This document shows, piece by piece, positions 52,439 through 60,764 of a stretch of 64,000 nucleotides of DNA. Both the position numbers and the translations under genes were made by a program. The notes beneath the pieces are model-generated. The model searched no databases. It worked only from the letters and a program-made list of their open reading frames with translations, and had not been told where the DNA came from. Source of the DNA: Planctomycetota bacterium (GTDB lineage Bacteria > Planctomycetota > Phycisphaerae > UBA1845 > PWPN01); the NCBI GenBank assembly GCA_029550525.1, contig JAKPHF010000050.1:37903-101902 (forward strand), in the 5' to 3' direction. Within the stretch, counting starts at the first letter, position 1; the number at the start of each line of letters is the position of its first letter.

Positions 52439-53011
52439 ATGGCGTCGCTGATGTCCTGGTTGGATCTGCATCCGCTCTTCTGGCCGCTGTTCATTTTCTG
52501 TGCCCGCGTGATCGACGTTTCCATCGGCACGCTGCGGACCATCTGCGTCGTGCGCGGCATGCGGTTCACGGCGGCCATCCTGGGTTTCTTCGAAGTCAGC
52601 ATCTGGGTAACCGCCATTTCGGGCGTGCTGACACACCTGGACCATTGGTACAACATCGTGGCGTACGCCTTGGGCTTCGCCACCGGCAACGTGATGGGCA
52701 TCTTCATCGAGCAGAAGCTGGCCATGGGGATGCAGATGATCCGGCTCATTTCCTGCAGCCAGAGTGCCGCCGTCGCTGCGGGTCTGCGGCTGGCCGGCTA
52801 CGTGGTGACCGAGGTCAAGGGCCAGGGTTTGCGCGGCCAGGTGTCGATCTCGTTCGTGGTGGCTCCCCGTAAAGAGACGCCGACGGTGATGCGGCTCGCG
52901 CGTCAGATCGATCCGGAAGTGGTCTCGACGGTCGAAGACGTACGTTCGGCCCACCTGCATCCGCTCTCCCCCGTAGAGACGAAAAGCTGGGTCTCGGCAA
53001 TCCGAAAGTAA
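52439..53011 (+). CDS. UPF0316 family membrane protein (DUF5698 + DUF2179)
   Basis: The 190-residue protein has three hydrophobic segments in the first 110 residues (LFWPLFIFCARVIDVSIGTL, AAILGFFEVSIWVTAISGVL, YNIVAYALGFATGNVMGIFI) and a soluble C-terminal DUF2179-like domain ending with VVSTVEDVRS. RVIDVSIGTLRTI is the family hallmark. The function is unknown. The ribosome binding site is weak; a second ATG at 52451 is an alternative start. Confidence 0.85.
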   Translation: MASLMSWLDLHPLFWPLFIFCARVIDVSIGTLRTICVVRGMRFTAAILGFFEVSIWVTAISGVLTHLDHWYNIVAYALGFATGNVMGIFIEQKLAMGMQMIRLISCSQSAAVAAGLRLAGYVVTEVKGQGLRGQVSISFVVAPRKETPTVMRLARQIDPEVVSTVEDVRSAHLHPLSPVETKSWVSAIRK

Positions 53012-53073
53012 CTGACATCGATCCACGACCGGGACGCCATCCCGCTCGAAAGATCTGAGATGGACAGCTCGGG

Positions 53074-53913
53074 TCAATGGGCGACCGGTTGAAGCGTGGC
53101 CGCCGGTTGCGTCGCCGCCGGCTGCGTGGCCGACGCCTCGCCCAACAGCTTGTTGAGGAACACGGCCAACCTGATGCCACCCATGCTCAATCGTTCGTTG
53201 ACGACCGGAATGGCCCGCTGGTAGTACTCCTCACCGAGCGTGTTCTTGTCCGGAGGCACAGCGGCGAACTCGACGTAGGCGCGGTGCGACTCGGTCGCCC
53301 AATCGCAAGGGTTCATGACCTTGGCCCACTCGCGGCGCTGCTCGGGCGTGATCGCCCGGTTGAGTTCGGCGGCGTAGCGCTTCCACGGTTTCTCGGTGCG
53401 AGCGATTAGCGACGCATCCCACACCTTGTGGATACTGGCTTTCTCGCCGAAGAAGAAAACCTCGCCCGCCACTTTGCCGGCCGCGTTGGAGTACGACGCG
53501 TGGACGGGACAATGGATGTCGCTCACGAAGTGGATCACGAATTTGAGCGCGTCCTGCCGCTCCGCACGTGTCGCCTTGGGATCACGCACGATGGCGGCGT
53601 ACTTCTCGATGGCCGCAGGGGCGCAGCGACCTTCGGGGCAGTCCCGATCGAGCTCGAACCGCTCCGCGCCGACTGGAATCTTCACGCCATGACAACCGTC
53701 GGTGAAGATGTACTTGGGCTGTTTGCGCACTTGGTCGGCCCAGGAGCAGACGTCCACGAGCGTTTGGCCTTCGAGAATGGCTTTAACGGCAGCCCGGGCC
53801 TGAGGGTCCAGGTTCCGCGCGGCGATCCGAGCGATGATCTTGTGACCGTCAGCACCCCAGGCGTGACAGACGGAAGGAATCGCCAACATGAGCAGCAGTG
53901 CGGTTTTTCTCAC
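53074..53913 (-). CDS. Secreted S1/P1-type zinc nuclease
   Basis: The GTG at 53913 has GGAGGAGACC upstream, giving 279 residues. The signal peptide ends CHA so that the mature protein starts WGADGHKIIARIA; in this family the N-terminal Trp and the His are zinc ligands. Others are visible in CSWADQVRK (Asp), TDGCHGVK (His), VIHFVSDIHCPVHA (His, Asp, His) and KASIHKVWDASLI (His, Asp). It degrades single-stranded nucleic acids or 3' nucleotides outside the cytoplasm. The last 20 residues repeat ATQPAAT. All key residues are present. Confidence 0.92.
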   Translation of the reverse strand: MRKTALLLMLAIPSVCHAWGADGHKIIARIAARNLDPQARAAVKAILEGQTLVDVCSWADQVRKQPKYIFTDGCHGVKIPVGAERFELDRDCPEGRCAPAAIEKYAAIVRDPKATRAERQDALKFVIHFVSDIHCPVHASYSNAAGKVAGEVFFFGEKASIHKVWDASLIARTEKPWKRYAAELNRAITPEQRREWAKVMNPCDWATESHRAYVEFAAVPPDKNTLGEEYYQRAIPVVNERLSMGGIRLAVFLNKLLGEASATQPAATQPAATLQPVAH

Positions 53914-54050
53914 GGTCTCCTCCCTTCTTGAGTTGAGCATGAACAGATGTGCGAGGGCGGTCGGTTCGCAGGGTCGAACATCCGCCACCACGGCGGGCTC
54001 GCGCATCCGCTGCTTTTCCGCCCATGCGTTCCAGACTAACATGATCGATC

Positions 54051-55742
54051 ATGAAATGCACACGGTTTGGCGGTGTGGCATTGCTGTTGCTGGCGGCCGC
54101 CGGGGTCGGCGCCGAGGCACCACGGCCCACGCTTACCGAACAAGTAGCCATGACCGACGGGACGCTGCTGGCTACGGACGTCTATCTGCCCGACAGCGGT
54201 GACGGTTCCTGGCCCGCCCTCCTCATCCGCACGCCCTACAACAAGGATCGCTATAACAACGAATTCGACCCGTTCGCCCGCCGCGGCTATGCGGTGGTCA
54301 TCCAGGACATGCGCGGCCGGTTCGGGTCGCAAGGCCGCGACCTGGCGTTCATGGACTGCGGCGGAAACGAAAACAACGACGGTCACGACACCGTCCAGTG
54401 GATCGCCCGCCAACCGTGGTGCAACGGCAGGGTCGGCACGCTGGGCGCGTCCGCCATGGGCATCACACAGAACATGATGGCCCGCACGGCTCCGCCCAAT
54501 CTCGTCGCGCAGTACATCATGGTCGCGGCGGGCAGTCTCTATCAGCATGGGGCGTACAACACCGGCGGAGCGATGCGACTCGAAGTCAGTCTCGCCTACA
54601 CGCTCGACAACGCGCTGAGTCCTTCGAACATGTGGCTCAACGTGTTGCATCCCATGTACGACGACCACTGGCGGCGAATGGACGCCACGATCGGCATCGA
54701 GAACGCCAACGTGCCGGCCGTCCACTATGGCGGCTGGTACGACTGCTTCTTGCCCGGCACACTCACCACGTTCACCGCTCGTCAGGAGCGCGGCGGCCAC
54801 GGCGCACGCGGCACACAGAAGCTCCTCATCGGGCCGTGGGCACATGGCGGACCCGGCACGGACGCCCGCCCTCACTCCATCGGCGAGTTCCAGTTTCCGC
54901 CCAACATCCGCAAGCTGCCCGTGCCCATCGGGATCAACGAATGGTTCGATCATTACCTCCAGGGACGCAACACCGGTGCCGACCGAGCCCCCGCGGTGGT
55001 CTACTACACCATGGGAGCGATCGATGAGCCTGGCGCGCCCGGGAACGTTTGGCACACCGACCACACCTGGCCGCCACCACATGAGCGCCGCCGATTGTAT
55101 CTGCACGCGGACGGTAGGCTGACCTGGAAGCCGCCACAACACAATGACGACGCAGCCAGGACGCTGACGTCCGATCCGCTGAACCCCGTGCCCACCCGCG
55201 GCGGGGCCAACCTGGCCATTCCCGCCGGCGCCTTCGACCAGCGCGAGATCGAGAAACGCCCCGACGTGCTCGTGTTCACGACGGAACCGCTGACCGAACC
55301 CGTCGAAGTGACCGGACCCGTCGTTGCGAACTTGCTCGTCACGTCGGATTGCCCGGACACCGATTTTGCCGTCAAGCTTTGCGACGTGTACCCCGACGGC
55401 CGCAGCATGAACATCTGCGACGGCCTGCTTCGCCTGCGTCATCGCCGCGGCGCCGATCGTCTCGACCTGCTCGAACCCGGCGAGGTGGTGTCCGTCCGCG
55501 TCGATATGGACGCCACCAGCATCGTGTTCAACCGCGGCCATCGCATCCGCGTGCACGTGACCGGTTCGAATTATCCGCGATTCGATGTCAATCCGAACAC
55601 GGGCTGGCCGGCCTGGCCGTTCTGCCCCGTGCGTGTCGCGAAGAACACGGTGTTCTGCTCGGCCGACCGAGCGTCGTGTGTTGAACTGCCGGTGGTAACG
55701 CGCGAGGCGGACGGAACTATTCGTCGTGCACACGGGCAGTGA
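54051..55742 (+). CDS. Secreted CocE/NonD-family serine hydrolase (X-Pro dipeptidyl-peptidase S15 type)
   Basis: The 563-residue protein has a signal peptide (VALLLLAAAGVGAEA). The alpha/beta-hydrolase domain has RGYAVVIQDMRGRFGSQG, the nucleophile Ser134 in GTLGASAMGITQN (the usual Tyr after Ser is Ala), Asp231 in YGGWYDCF and His265 in GPWAHGG. A C-terminal jelly-roll domain (VTGPVVANLLVTSDCPDTDF) follows. It hydrolyses an acyl ester or amide outside the cytoplasm; substrate unknown. The next gene starts 21 bases later. Confidence 0.9.
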   Translation: MKCTRFGGVALLLLAAAGVGAEAPRPTLTEQVAMTDGTLLATDVYLPDSGDGSWPALLIRTPYNKDRYNNEFDPFARRGYAVVIQDMRGRFGSQGRDLAFMDCGGNENNDGHDTVQWIARQPWCNGRVGTLGASAMGITQNMMARTAPPNLVAQYIMVAAGSLYQHGAYNTGGAMRLEVSLAYTLDNALSPSNMWLNVLHPMYDDHWRRMDATIGIENANVPAVHYGGWYDCFLPGTLTTFTARQERGGHGARGTQKLLIGPWAHGGPGTDARPHSIGEFQFPPNIRKLPVPIGINEWFDHYLQGRNTGADRAPAVVYYTMGAIDEPGAPGNVWHTDHTWPPPHERRRLYLHADGRLTWKPPQHNDDAARTLTSDPLNPVPTRGGANLAIPAGAFDQREIEKRPDVLVFTTEPLTEPVEVTGPVVANLLVTSDCPDTDFAVKLCDVYPDGRSMNICDGLLRLRHRRGADRLDLLEPGEVVSVRVDMDATSIVFNRGHRIRVHVTGSNYPRFDVNPNTGWPAWPFCPVRVAKNTVFCSADRASCVELPVVTREADGTIRRAHGQ

Positions 55743-55763
55743 TTGCCTGCAAGGAGGCCGCCG

Positions 55764-56738
55764 GTGCGATTGGACAACGCCTTACCCTATCTCGCACTCT
55801 GGATGTGCTCGCTGGCGATTAGCCCCGGGATGGCCCAAGCGCCGTCCTCTCAACCGGCCGTGATTGCGCGTGCCCCCCATCGGTTTCCGTCGTGGCAAAA
55901 CGACCCGTCCGTTCGATACACGATCACCGCGGAGGAGGAGCGAACGACGAACCATCCGCCGGCCGAAGCGCATCGCTTGTCGCTCCGGCTCCTGGTGGAT
56001 GTCACGCTCACACCGTACGAGATGAGAGCCGACGGCAGTGGTTGGATGCGCGGCACGCTGGAGCGCATCGAACTGGACGGCCGTTCGGGCGCACGGCGAT
56101 TTCGGTACGATTCGAAGCAGGACAAGCCGGGCCAGGCCAACGCGACGGCGGATTTGCTGGCCGTGATCGTGGGGCGAGAGTTTCGCATTCGTCTCGGGCC
56201 GAGCGGACGGTTCGAGGAATTCACCGGCTTCAACGCCGCCTGGCGCAGCCAAGGCCTCCTGGCCGCGCCCGCAGCGGTGGCGTCGATTCAGTCCCTCTTC
56301 CGCGACCACGCCATGCTGAACCTGCTTCGCGATGCGTTGTCGCCGCCGCTGGGTCGCGATCTCGGAATGCCGGGCGCTTCGTGGCAATCCGTAATGCCGG
56401 GCGAGATCCCCGGCCTCACGTTGCTTGAATGCGTCGCGACGTTCACCATCGAACCACAGAATCCAGCCGCGCCGGGCGGCAGCATTCGCGTGCAAGGACA
56501 GGGTGATGTGCGGACAATTCGCCCCGACGCCGACATTCCGACGGCCGGCCTGCTCGCCGAAGCCACATCGGGCCAACAAAGCTGGGCTCTCCGCCTGGCC
56601 CCAGAAACGCATCAAGTGATCAGCAACGAGACGCACCGCAACGTTGTTCTGAAAGTCAGACTCGTCCCCCCTGCGCCCAGCGACTCACCCGCCATGACCA
56701 TACGTCAAACCCTGCGCATCATCGCATCCCGTCAATGA
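55764..56738 (+). CDS. Exported protein of unknown function
   Basis: The GTG at 55764 has AAGGAGG six bases upstream and starts a 324-residue protein with signal sequence (LPYLALWMCSLAISPGMAQA). The mature part is rich in beta strands (SVRYTITAEEERTTNHPPAE, LSLRLLVDVTLTPYEMRADG) and ends in another beta segment. It resembles DUF6263-type proteins in strand order, but I am not certain. It is cotranscribed with the S15-type hydrolase. Confidence 0.75.
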   Translation: MRLDNALPYLALWMCSLAISPGMAQAPSSQPAVIARAPHRFPSWQNDPSVRYTITAEEERTTNHPPAEAHRLSLRLLVDVTLTPYEMRADGSGWMRGTLERIELDGRSGARRFRYDSKQDKPGQANATADLLAVIVGREFRIRLGPSGRFEEFTGFNAAWRSQGLLAAPAAVASIQSLFRDHAMLNLLRDALSPPLGRDLGMPGASWQSVMPGEIPGLTLLECVATFTIEPQNPAAPGGSIRVQGQGDVRTIRPDADIPTAGLLAEATSGQQSWALRLAPETHQVISNETHRNVVLKVRLVPPAPSDSPAMTIRQTLRIIASRQ

Positions 56739-56902
56739 GCGGCCATGGTCCTGCGAAATGCGTTGGGACCTGACATCCGAGACCTGAGGAGTCCCTTCTT
56801 GGTCGGTGATGGTCGTGGAGCGTACGTCTGTTAATCTTGTAATTTTGCAATCTGTGGATCATAACCCTTCGGCGGTCGGCTCCACTTCGCAGCGTCACCG
56901 TT

Positions 56903-56924
56903 GTCGCCGCCTCGCCGCGTCATC
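56903..56924 (-). repeat. GACGCGGCGAGGCGGCGA repeat after yjbQ
   Basis: On the minus strand ATGACGCGGCGAGGCGGCGA follows the yjbQ stop codon by 11 bases. It matches the repeat after the sulfatase at 8954-8979. Confidence 0.45.
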
Positions 56925-56934
56925 TTTTCGCTCG

Positions 56935-57351
56935 CTACTCCCCCATCACCGTGACCACGATTTCACGGCGGCGCGGCTTGACGTCGCATTCGAGGTGGAA
57001 AATCTGCTGCCAGGTGCCGAGGGCCAGGCGGCCCTCGCGGACGGGCACGGTCAGATCGGGCCCCAGCCAGCTCGCCTGTAGGTGCGAGTGGCCGTTGCCG
57101 TCCTGCCATGCCTGTTCGTGACCGTAGTGGCGGCTGGGTGGGATGAGCTTGTCCAGCAGCTCGGGCAGGTCTTCCTGCAGCCCCGGCTCGAACTCGATGG
57201 TGCCCACGGCGGCCGTACTCCCGATGTTGAACACATGGGCCAAGCCCGTGCGAATACCCGAAGCCGCCACAACGCGGGCGACGGCATCCGTGATATCGTG
57301 CATGTCGCGATGGCCCGACGTCGAAACCGTGATTGAAGCTTGGTGAATCAT
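56935..57351 (-). CDS. yjbQ: YjbQ family protein (UPF0047, thiamine-phosphate synthase-like)
   Basis: The 138-residue protein has the family pattern: ITDAVARVVAASGIRTGLAH, FNIGSTAAVGTIEFEPGLQE, the histidine signature GNGHSHLQASWLGPDLTVPV and LGTWQQIFHLECD. Length matches the family exactly when started at MIHQASITV (57351). E. coli YjbQ can replace thiamine-phosphate synthase weakly; the true role is unclear. The ribosome binding site is weak. The ends of the frame farther upstream show no conservation. Confidence 0.9.
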   Translation of the reverse strand: MIHQASITVSTSGHRDMHDITDAVARVVAASGIRTGLAHVFNIGSTAAVGTIEFEPGLQEDLPELLDKLIPPSRHYGHEQAWQDGNGHSHLQASWLGPDLTVPVREGRLALGTWQQIFHLECDVKPRRREIVVTVMGE

Positions 57352-57613
57352 GTACACCAGATTACCCGGAACCGACCCTGCGGGCACGCTGGGAGGCTGC
57401 CGGTGCCGGGCTCCGGCACGCACCCAGAAGCCTGCCCGCGCGGGCCGATTTTAGTCTCCGGAAACGACGACATTTCCCAATTGCTCGGCGACAACGGCCA
57501 TCAACGTGGGAGTATTGTCTGTGCCTGCGACATGCTTGAACCCGCGTTGCCGCAGGCTTGCATAGAATCCGGCGTGAACGGGGCCCCGAAGCTGCAGACA
57601 CAAGGAGAGAATG

Positions 57614-57889
57614 ATGGAAACCATGCTGGAAGAAGAAAAGCTGACGGAAGGCAAGGTCGCGCGGGCTATCGAGAGCAAAACGGCGCAATTGCCCTCGGAC
57701 GTGTTCTTGTGGGCGGCGGCGTGCTCAATCGTCGGATCGCTGGCCCTGAAGATCTCCGGCCGACATGAGGATGCGCTCTTTGTCGGGCAGTGGGCGCCGA
57801 CGTGCCTGATCCTGGGCTTGTACAACAAGCTGGTCAAGATCGAGGGCCACGACCGCCAGAGCCGCCCCGCAATGCCCTCGGCGTATTAG
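57614..57889 (+). CDS. Small membrane protein with two helices
   Basis: The 91-residue protein begins METMLEEEKLTEGKVARAIE with AAGGAGAG upstream (57603-57610) and has two hydrophobic segments, VFLWAAACSIVGSLALKI and FVGQWAPTCLILGLYNKLV. I recall small hypothetical proteins with this LPSDVFLW and GQWAPT pattern in several phyla but no function. Three ATGs lie close together; 57614 fits the ribosome binding site best. Confidence 0.75.
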   Translation: METMLEEEKLTEGKVARAIESKTAQLPSDVFLWAAACSIVGSLALKISGRHEDALFVGQWAPTCLILGLYNKLVKIEGHDRQSRPAMPSAY

Positions 57890-57945
57890 TGTTGTTTCCC
57901 GGGAGGCGGGCGTCTCACCCACCTCGGAGGTGATCCCATTTACGA

Positions 57946-57964
57946 GGCGGGCAAGATGCCCGCC
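57946..57964. repeat. GGCGGGCAAGATGCCCGCC palindrome, copy 2
   Basis: This is an exact copy of the 21638-21656 element, in the gap between the small membrane protein and the 753-residue gene. It is preceded by GAGGCGGGCGTCTCACCCAC, a broken relative. Confidence 0.7.
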
Positions 57965-58005
57965 CCCCGCGCGCCGCCGGCCCCCGGTCCCCAGCGAGCG
58001 TCCGC

Positions 58006-60267
58006 TCAATCGCGGCGCAGCGGTTCGACACCGGGTGGCAAACCAATGTAGCGAAGCACGACGTTCTTGTAGACGTCGAAGCACTTGTTGAACAGGTATC
58101 GGCCGCGATCGTGGGCGCTGGTGATGAACAGGCGGTAATGGACGCGCCAGTTTTCGCGGTCCTTTTGCTTGCGATCGAGTCCCATGGTTTTTTGGGCCTT
58201 CTCCGTGAAGCGGCGGTAGTTCCATCGAACTGCCGCATATGCCGCACACAAGGCATCGGCGGTGATCCATTCCTGGCCTGCTTCTTCCTTCGAGCAGTCC
58301 CAGCGGAAGTCGGACAGAATGTCGATCAGCAGACTCTCCAGGCCGTTCTGCCGCTGGAAGACCAACGGCAGCACGAGCCGGCCGGAATCATCCCACTTGC
58401 GCGGGCAGAGCGAGAATCCCATCTGCCCCTTTCCCGGCAACAGGAGGAACACCGGGCTCATGCGCACGGTCACCTGACGGTCGGGCCGCTTGTTCCCGAT
58501 CACCACTTCGTGAAAGATGCGATGATCCGCTTGTTCGATCCGAGTCACCGCCTCCTTCACGCTCGCACGGCTAAAGTGGTCGCTGCGACCGGGGACGAAC
58601 GTCTCGCGCAGCACGAAAGGCAGGTAAGGCTCCTTCAACCGGGCCGCCAGTCGGGCCAGCCGGCGCACGAACACCGCCTCGCGACGCACCACCATTTCGG
58701 GCGTGAACACTTCGAGGGCTTTGGCCAGCTTTTCTTCCGCGTCCTTGGACTTGGCCTGCAAGTCGGGAATGAACTTGTTGTTGAGGCGTTCCACGGCCTG
58801 CTTGAGCCGGGCGAGATCGGCGCGATTGGCCACCAGTTTGTCTGCCAGCGCACTGGCCTGAGAGCCACTCGCCCCGCGCAAGGCGGCATACTCGTTCTTC
58901 TGCTTCTCGCACAGCTCCGTGAGCTCGTCGATGCGCCGCTGCATCTCCACCAACCGGTTCTGGTAGAGCGTCGCCCGCGCAGCATAGGCCGCGGCCTGCC
59001 GCCAGACGCGATCCGCCTTCCACTCCTCCGAGCCGCGGTTGTTCAACTCGAGATCTTCGTCGGGACTGACCGTCACCAGCCGTTGATGGATGGCGGTGAT
59101 GTATTCGTCGGCGTACAGGACGTGCAGCGCATCCGGCGTGTTCACCAATGAATAGACGTCAGTCGCGCAGTCGTTGAGAATGAAATCCTTGACCTCCGGC
59201 GAAATGAGCCCGGGATGCACGGCGAGCATGCCGTAGCGCAGCAGGGCCCGCGCATACGGTGTCTGTTGCTCGTTGGTCTTGCCGGACGCCAGCGCCCAGG
59301 CAACATCGCCGTACAGCTTCCAGAACATCTCGGACAGCAGGGGGTCGATGATCCGCAACTCGGTCTCGACCGCCTGCCGCGTCCGTCGAATGGCCGGATC
59401 CGGCGGCGCCACCTGCTGCTCTTCGCCCAGGCACGCGTTCATCAGGCGCGACATGAGCCCTTCCGACTCGCTCTGGGCCCGAGCCGCCGCCACCTTGGCC
59501 GCGTGAGCATCCTCGGCCCGGCGGCACTCCGCCATTTTCTGGAACAGACCCAACGCGTAGTAGGTCCAGCCCATCAACGGCTCGATCTCGATCCCGATGG
59601 CACGGCACATCTCCAGCACCGGCTCGCCCTGAGCGGCGGGCAGGGCCGCTGCCGGCACCTTCGAATCCAGGTGGGCCCGCAACAGCAGCAGCTTCGACTG
59701 CGTCAGACCCATTTCCAACGCCTTGCGGTAGGTCTCTTCATATGTGGGCTCGCCAGGCTTGAGCGGCGGAGGCTCTTTACTCGCCAGCGACGGCAGGACG
59801 GGGTTGGCGAGCTTCTTCTTGAGATCCTCGACCGTCTTGACCAGCATCTCCAGCGCCGGCGCACGCTGCATCTCGCGAGTCTGCCGGGCCAGTTCGTCGC
59901 GAATTTCGCGAATGGGGCTGCCGGCCATCTCCTGACGCCGCTCGTCGATGGCCAGGATTTCCGACCAGATTCGAAGGCGTTGATTGATGAGCTGAAGAAG
60001 CTCGTCCGGCAAGGCGCATTCGCACGCCGGCATGTTCGCCGCGACCGGCGCGGCCTCTTCTTCGCACGCCTCCGACTCGCTGATCTCCTTCTCCAGCGCC
60101 GCCAGTATGCTGCCGCCTTCGTCGGCTGCCTCGGCCGCCGGCCGGTCACCCGGCGCAGACTGCTCGACGACGCGATCCTCATCCAGGTCCGCGGAAACGA
60201 CGGTGGACAGAAGTTCTGTGTCAGCCGCGACCGATTCCGGCTCTGATTCCAGCGATCTGCTGCTCAA
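58006..60267 (-). CDS. Large cytoplasmic protein with coiled coil, function unknown
   Basis: The TTG at 60267 with AAAGGGAGACCG upstream starts 753 residues. There is no signal peptide or membrane helix. The first 80 residues are acidic and disordered in composition. Residues about 90-175 and 430-545 are helical, the latter a likely coiled coil (LYQNRLVEMQRRIDELTELC). The C-terminal 220 residues are a compact, basic domain (MVVRREAVFVRRLARLAARL, WRVHYRLFITSAHDRGRYLF) ending GLPPGVEPLRR. I do not recognise any family. The upstream gap has its own repeats and the next gene on this strand is the amidase fusion. Confidence 0.8.
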   Translation of the reverse strand: MSSRSLESEPESVAADTELLSTVVSADLDEDRVVEQSAPGDRPAAEAADEGGSILAALEKEISESEACEEEAAPVAANMPACECALPDELLQLINQRLRIWSEILAIDERRQEMAGSPIREIRDELARQTREMQRAPALEMLVKTVEDLKKKLANPVLPSLASKEPPPLKPGEPTYEETYRKALEMGLTQSKLLLLRAHLDSKVPAAALPAAQGEPVLEMCRAIGIEIEPLMGWTYYALGLFQKMAECRRAEDAHAAKVAAARAQSESEGLMSRLMNACLGEEQQVAPPDPAIRRTRQAVETELRIIDPLLSEMFWKLYGDVAWALASGKTNEQQTPYARALLRYGMLAVHPGLISPEVKDFILNDCATDVYSLVNTPDALHVLYADEYITAIHQRLVTVSPDEDLELNNRGSEEWKADRVWRQAAAYAARATLYQNRLVEMQRRIDELTELCEKQKNEYAALRGASGSQASALADKLVANRADLARLKQAVERLNNKFIPDLQAKSKDAEEKLAKALEVFTPEMVVRREAVFVRRLARLAARLKEPYLPFVLRETFVPGRSDHFSRASVKEAVTRIEQADHRIFHEVVIGNKRPDRQVTVRMSPVFLLLPGKGQMGFSLCPRKWDDSGRLVLPLVFQRQNGLESLLIDILSDFRWDCSKEEAGQEWITADALCAAYAAVRWNYRRFTEKAQKTMGLDRKQKDRENWRVHYRLFITSAHDRGRYLFNKCFDVYKNVVLRYIGLPPGVEPLRRD

Positions 60268-60764
60268 CGGTCTCCCTTTCGCACCCTCGGCTCGATGGGT
60301 GGATGGAATGACCCACCGGTGCCGAATAATTGCATACCTCGGCCTTACATCGGCATATGCCGGTCTCCGCGCCAGTTGGAACTGGGGTATCTTCCACCCG
60401 AGTTCCGATAACGGCCGACGGCCAACTCGGCCGCTATCAGTTCGCTGACGAAAACGTACGATATGCAGTCGTGCCGATAACGGAGGGAAGGCTTGAGACC
60501 TGAGACTTGAGGCTTGAGGTGAAGGGCCCGAGCATTGTGAGCCGGATTATCGACGACTCTCCACATAGGACGCGATAAGAGCGAACCGCAGAGGACGCAG
60601 AGGGGCACAGAGGAAAGAACTGGTTGGCTTGCCGCCATGTTCCCCCACGTCTTCTGTGGTTCGCTTCGCAAACAGGAAGCAGGCGCAGACGTCTTCTTTA
60701 GCCGGATACGTCCGTGTTATCCGCGGTTCAGGCCTGGGTGTGAGCTCGGTCGTGTCGGCCGTGG
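60268..60764. other. Gap between the amidase fusion and the 753-residue gene
   Basis: The roughly 500 bases contain a CTTGAGACCTGAGACTTGAG run (about 60491-60520) and the CACAGAGG element at 60580-60664. No supported gene is present. Confidence 0.45.
60580..60664. repeat. CCACAGAGGGCACAGAGG inverted-repeat element, second copy
   Basis: The left arm GCGAACCGCAGAGGACGCAG and AGGGGCACAGAGG faces the right arm CCACGTCTTCTGTGGTTCGC (60645-60664). The loop contains TGGTTGGCTTGCC, like TTGTTGGCTTC in the element at 8830-8897. Confidence 0.65.

Noticed and set aside
57725..58270. A 181-codon minus-strand frame overlapping the small membrane protein and the end of the 753-residue gene
   Set aside because: It overlaps two better-supported genes, crosses a palindromic repeat and has no ribosome binding site.
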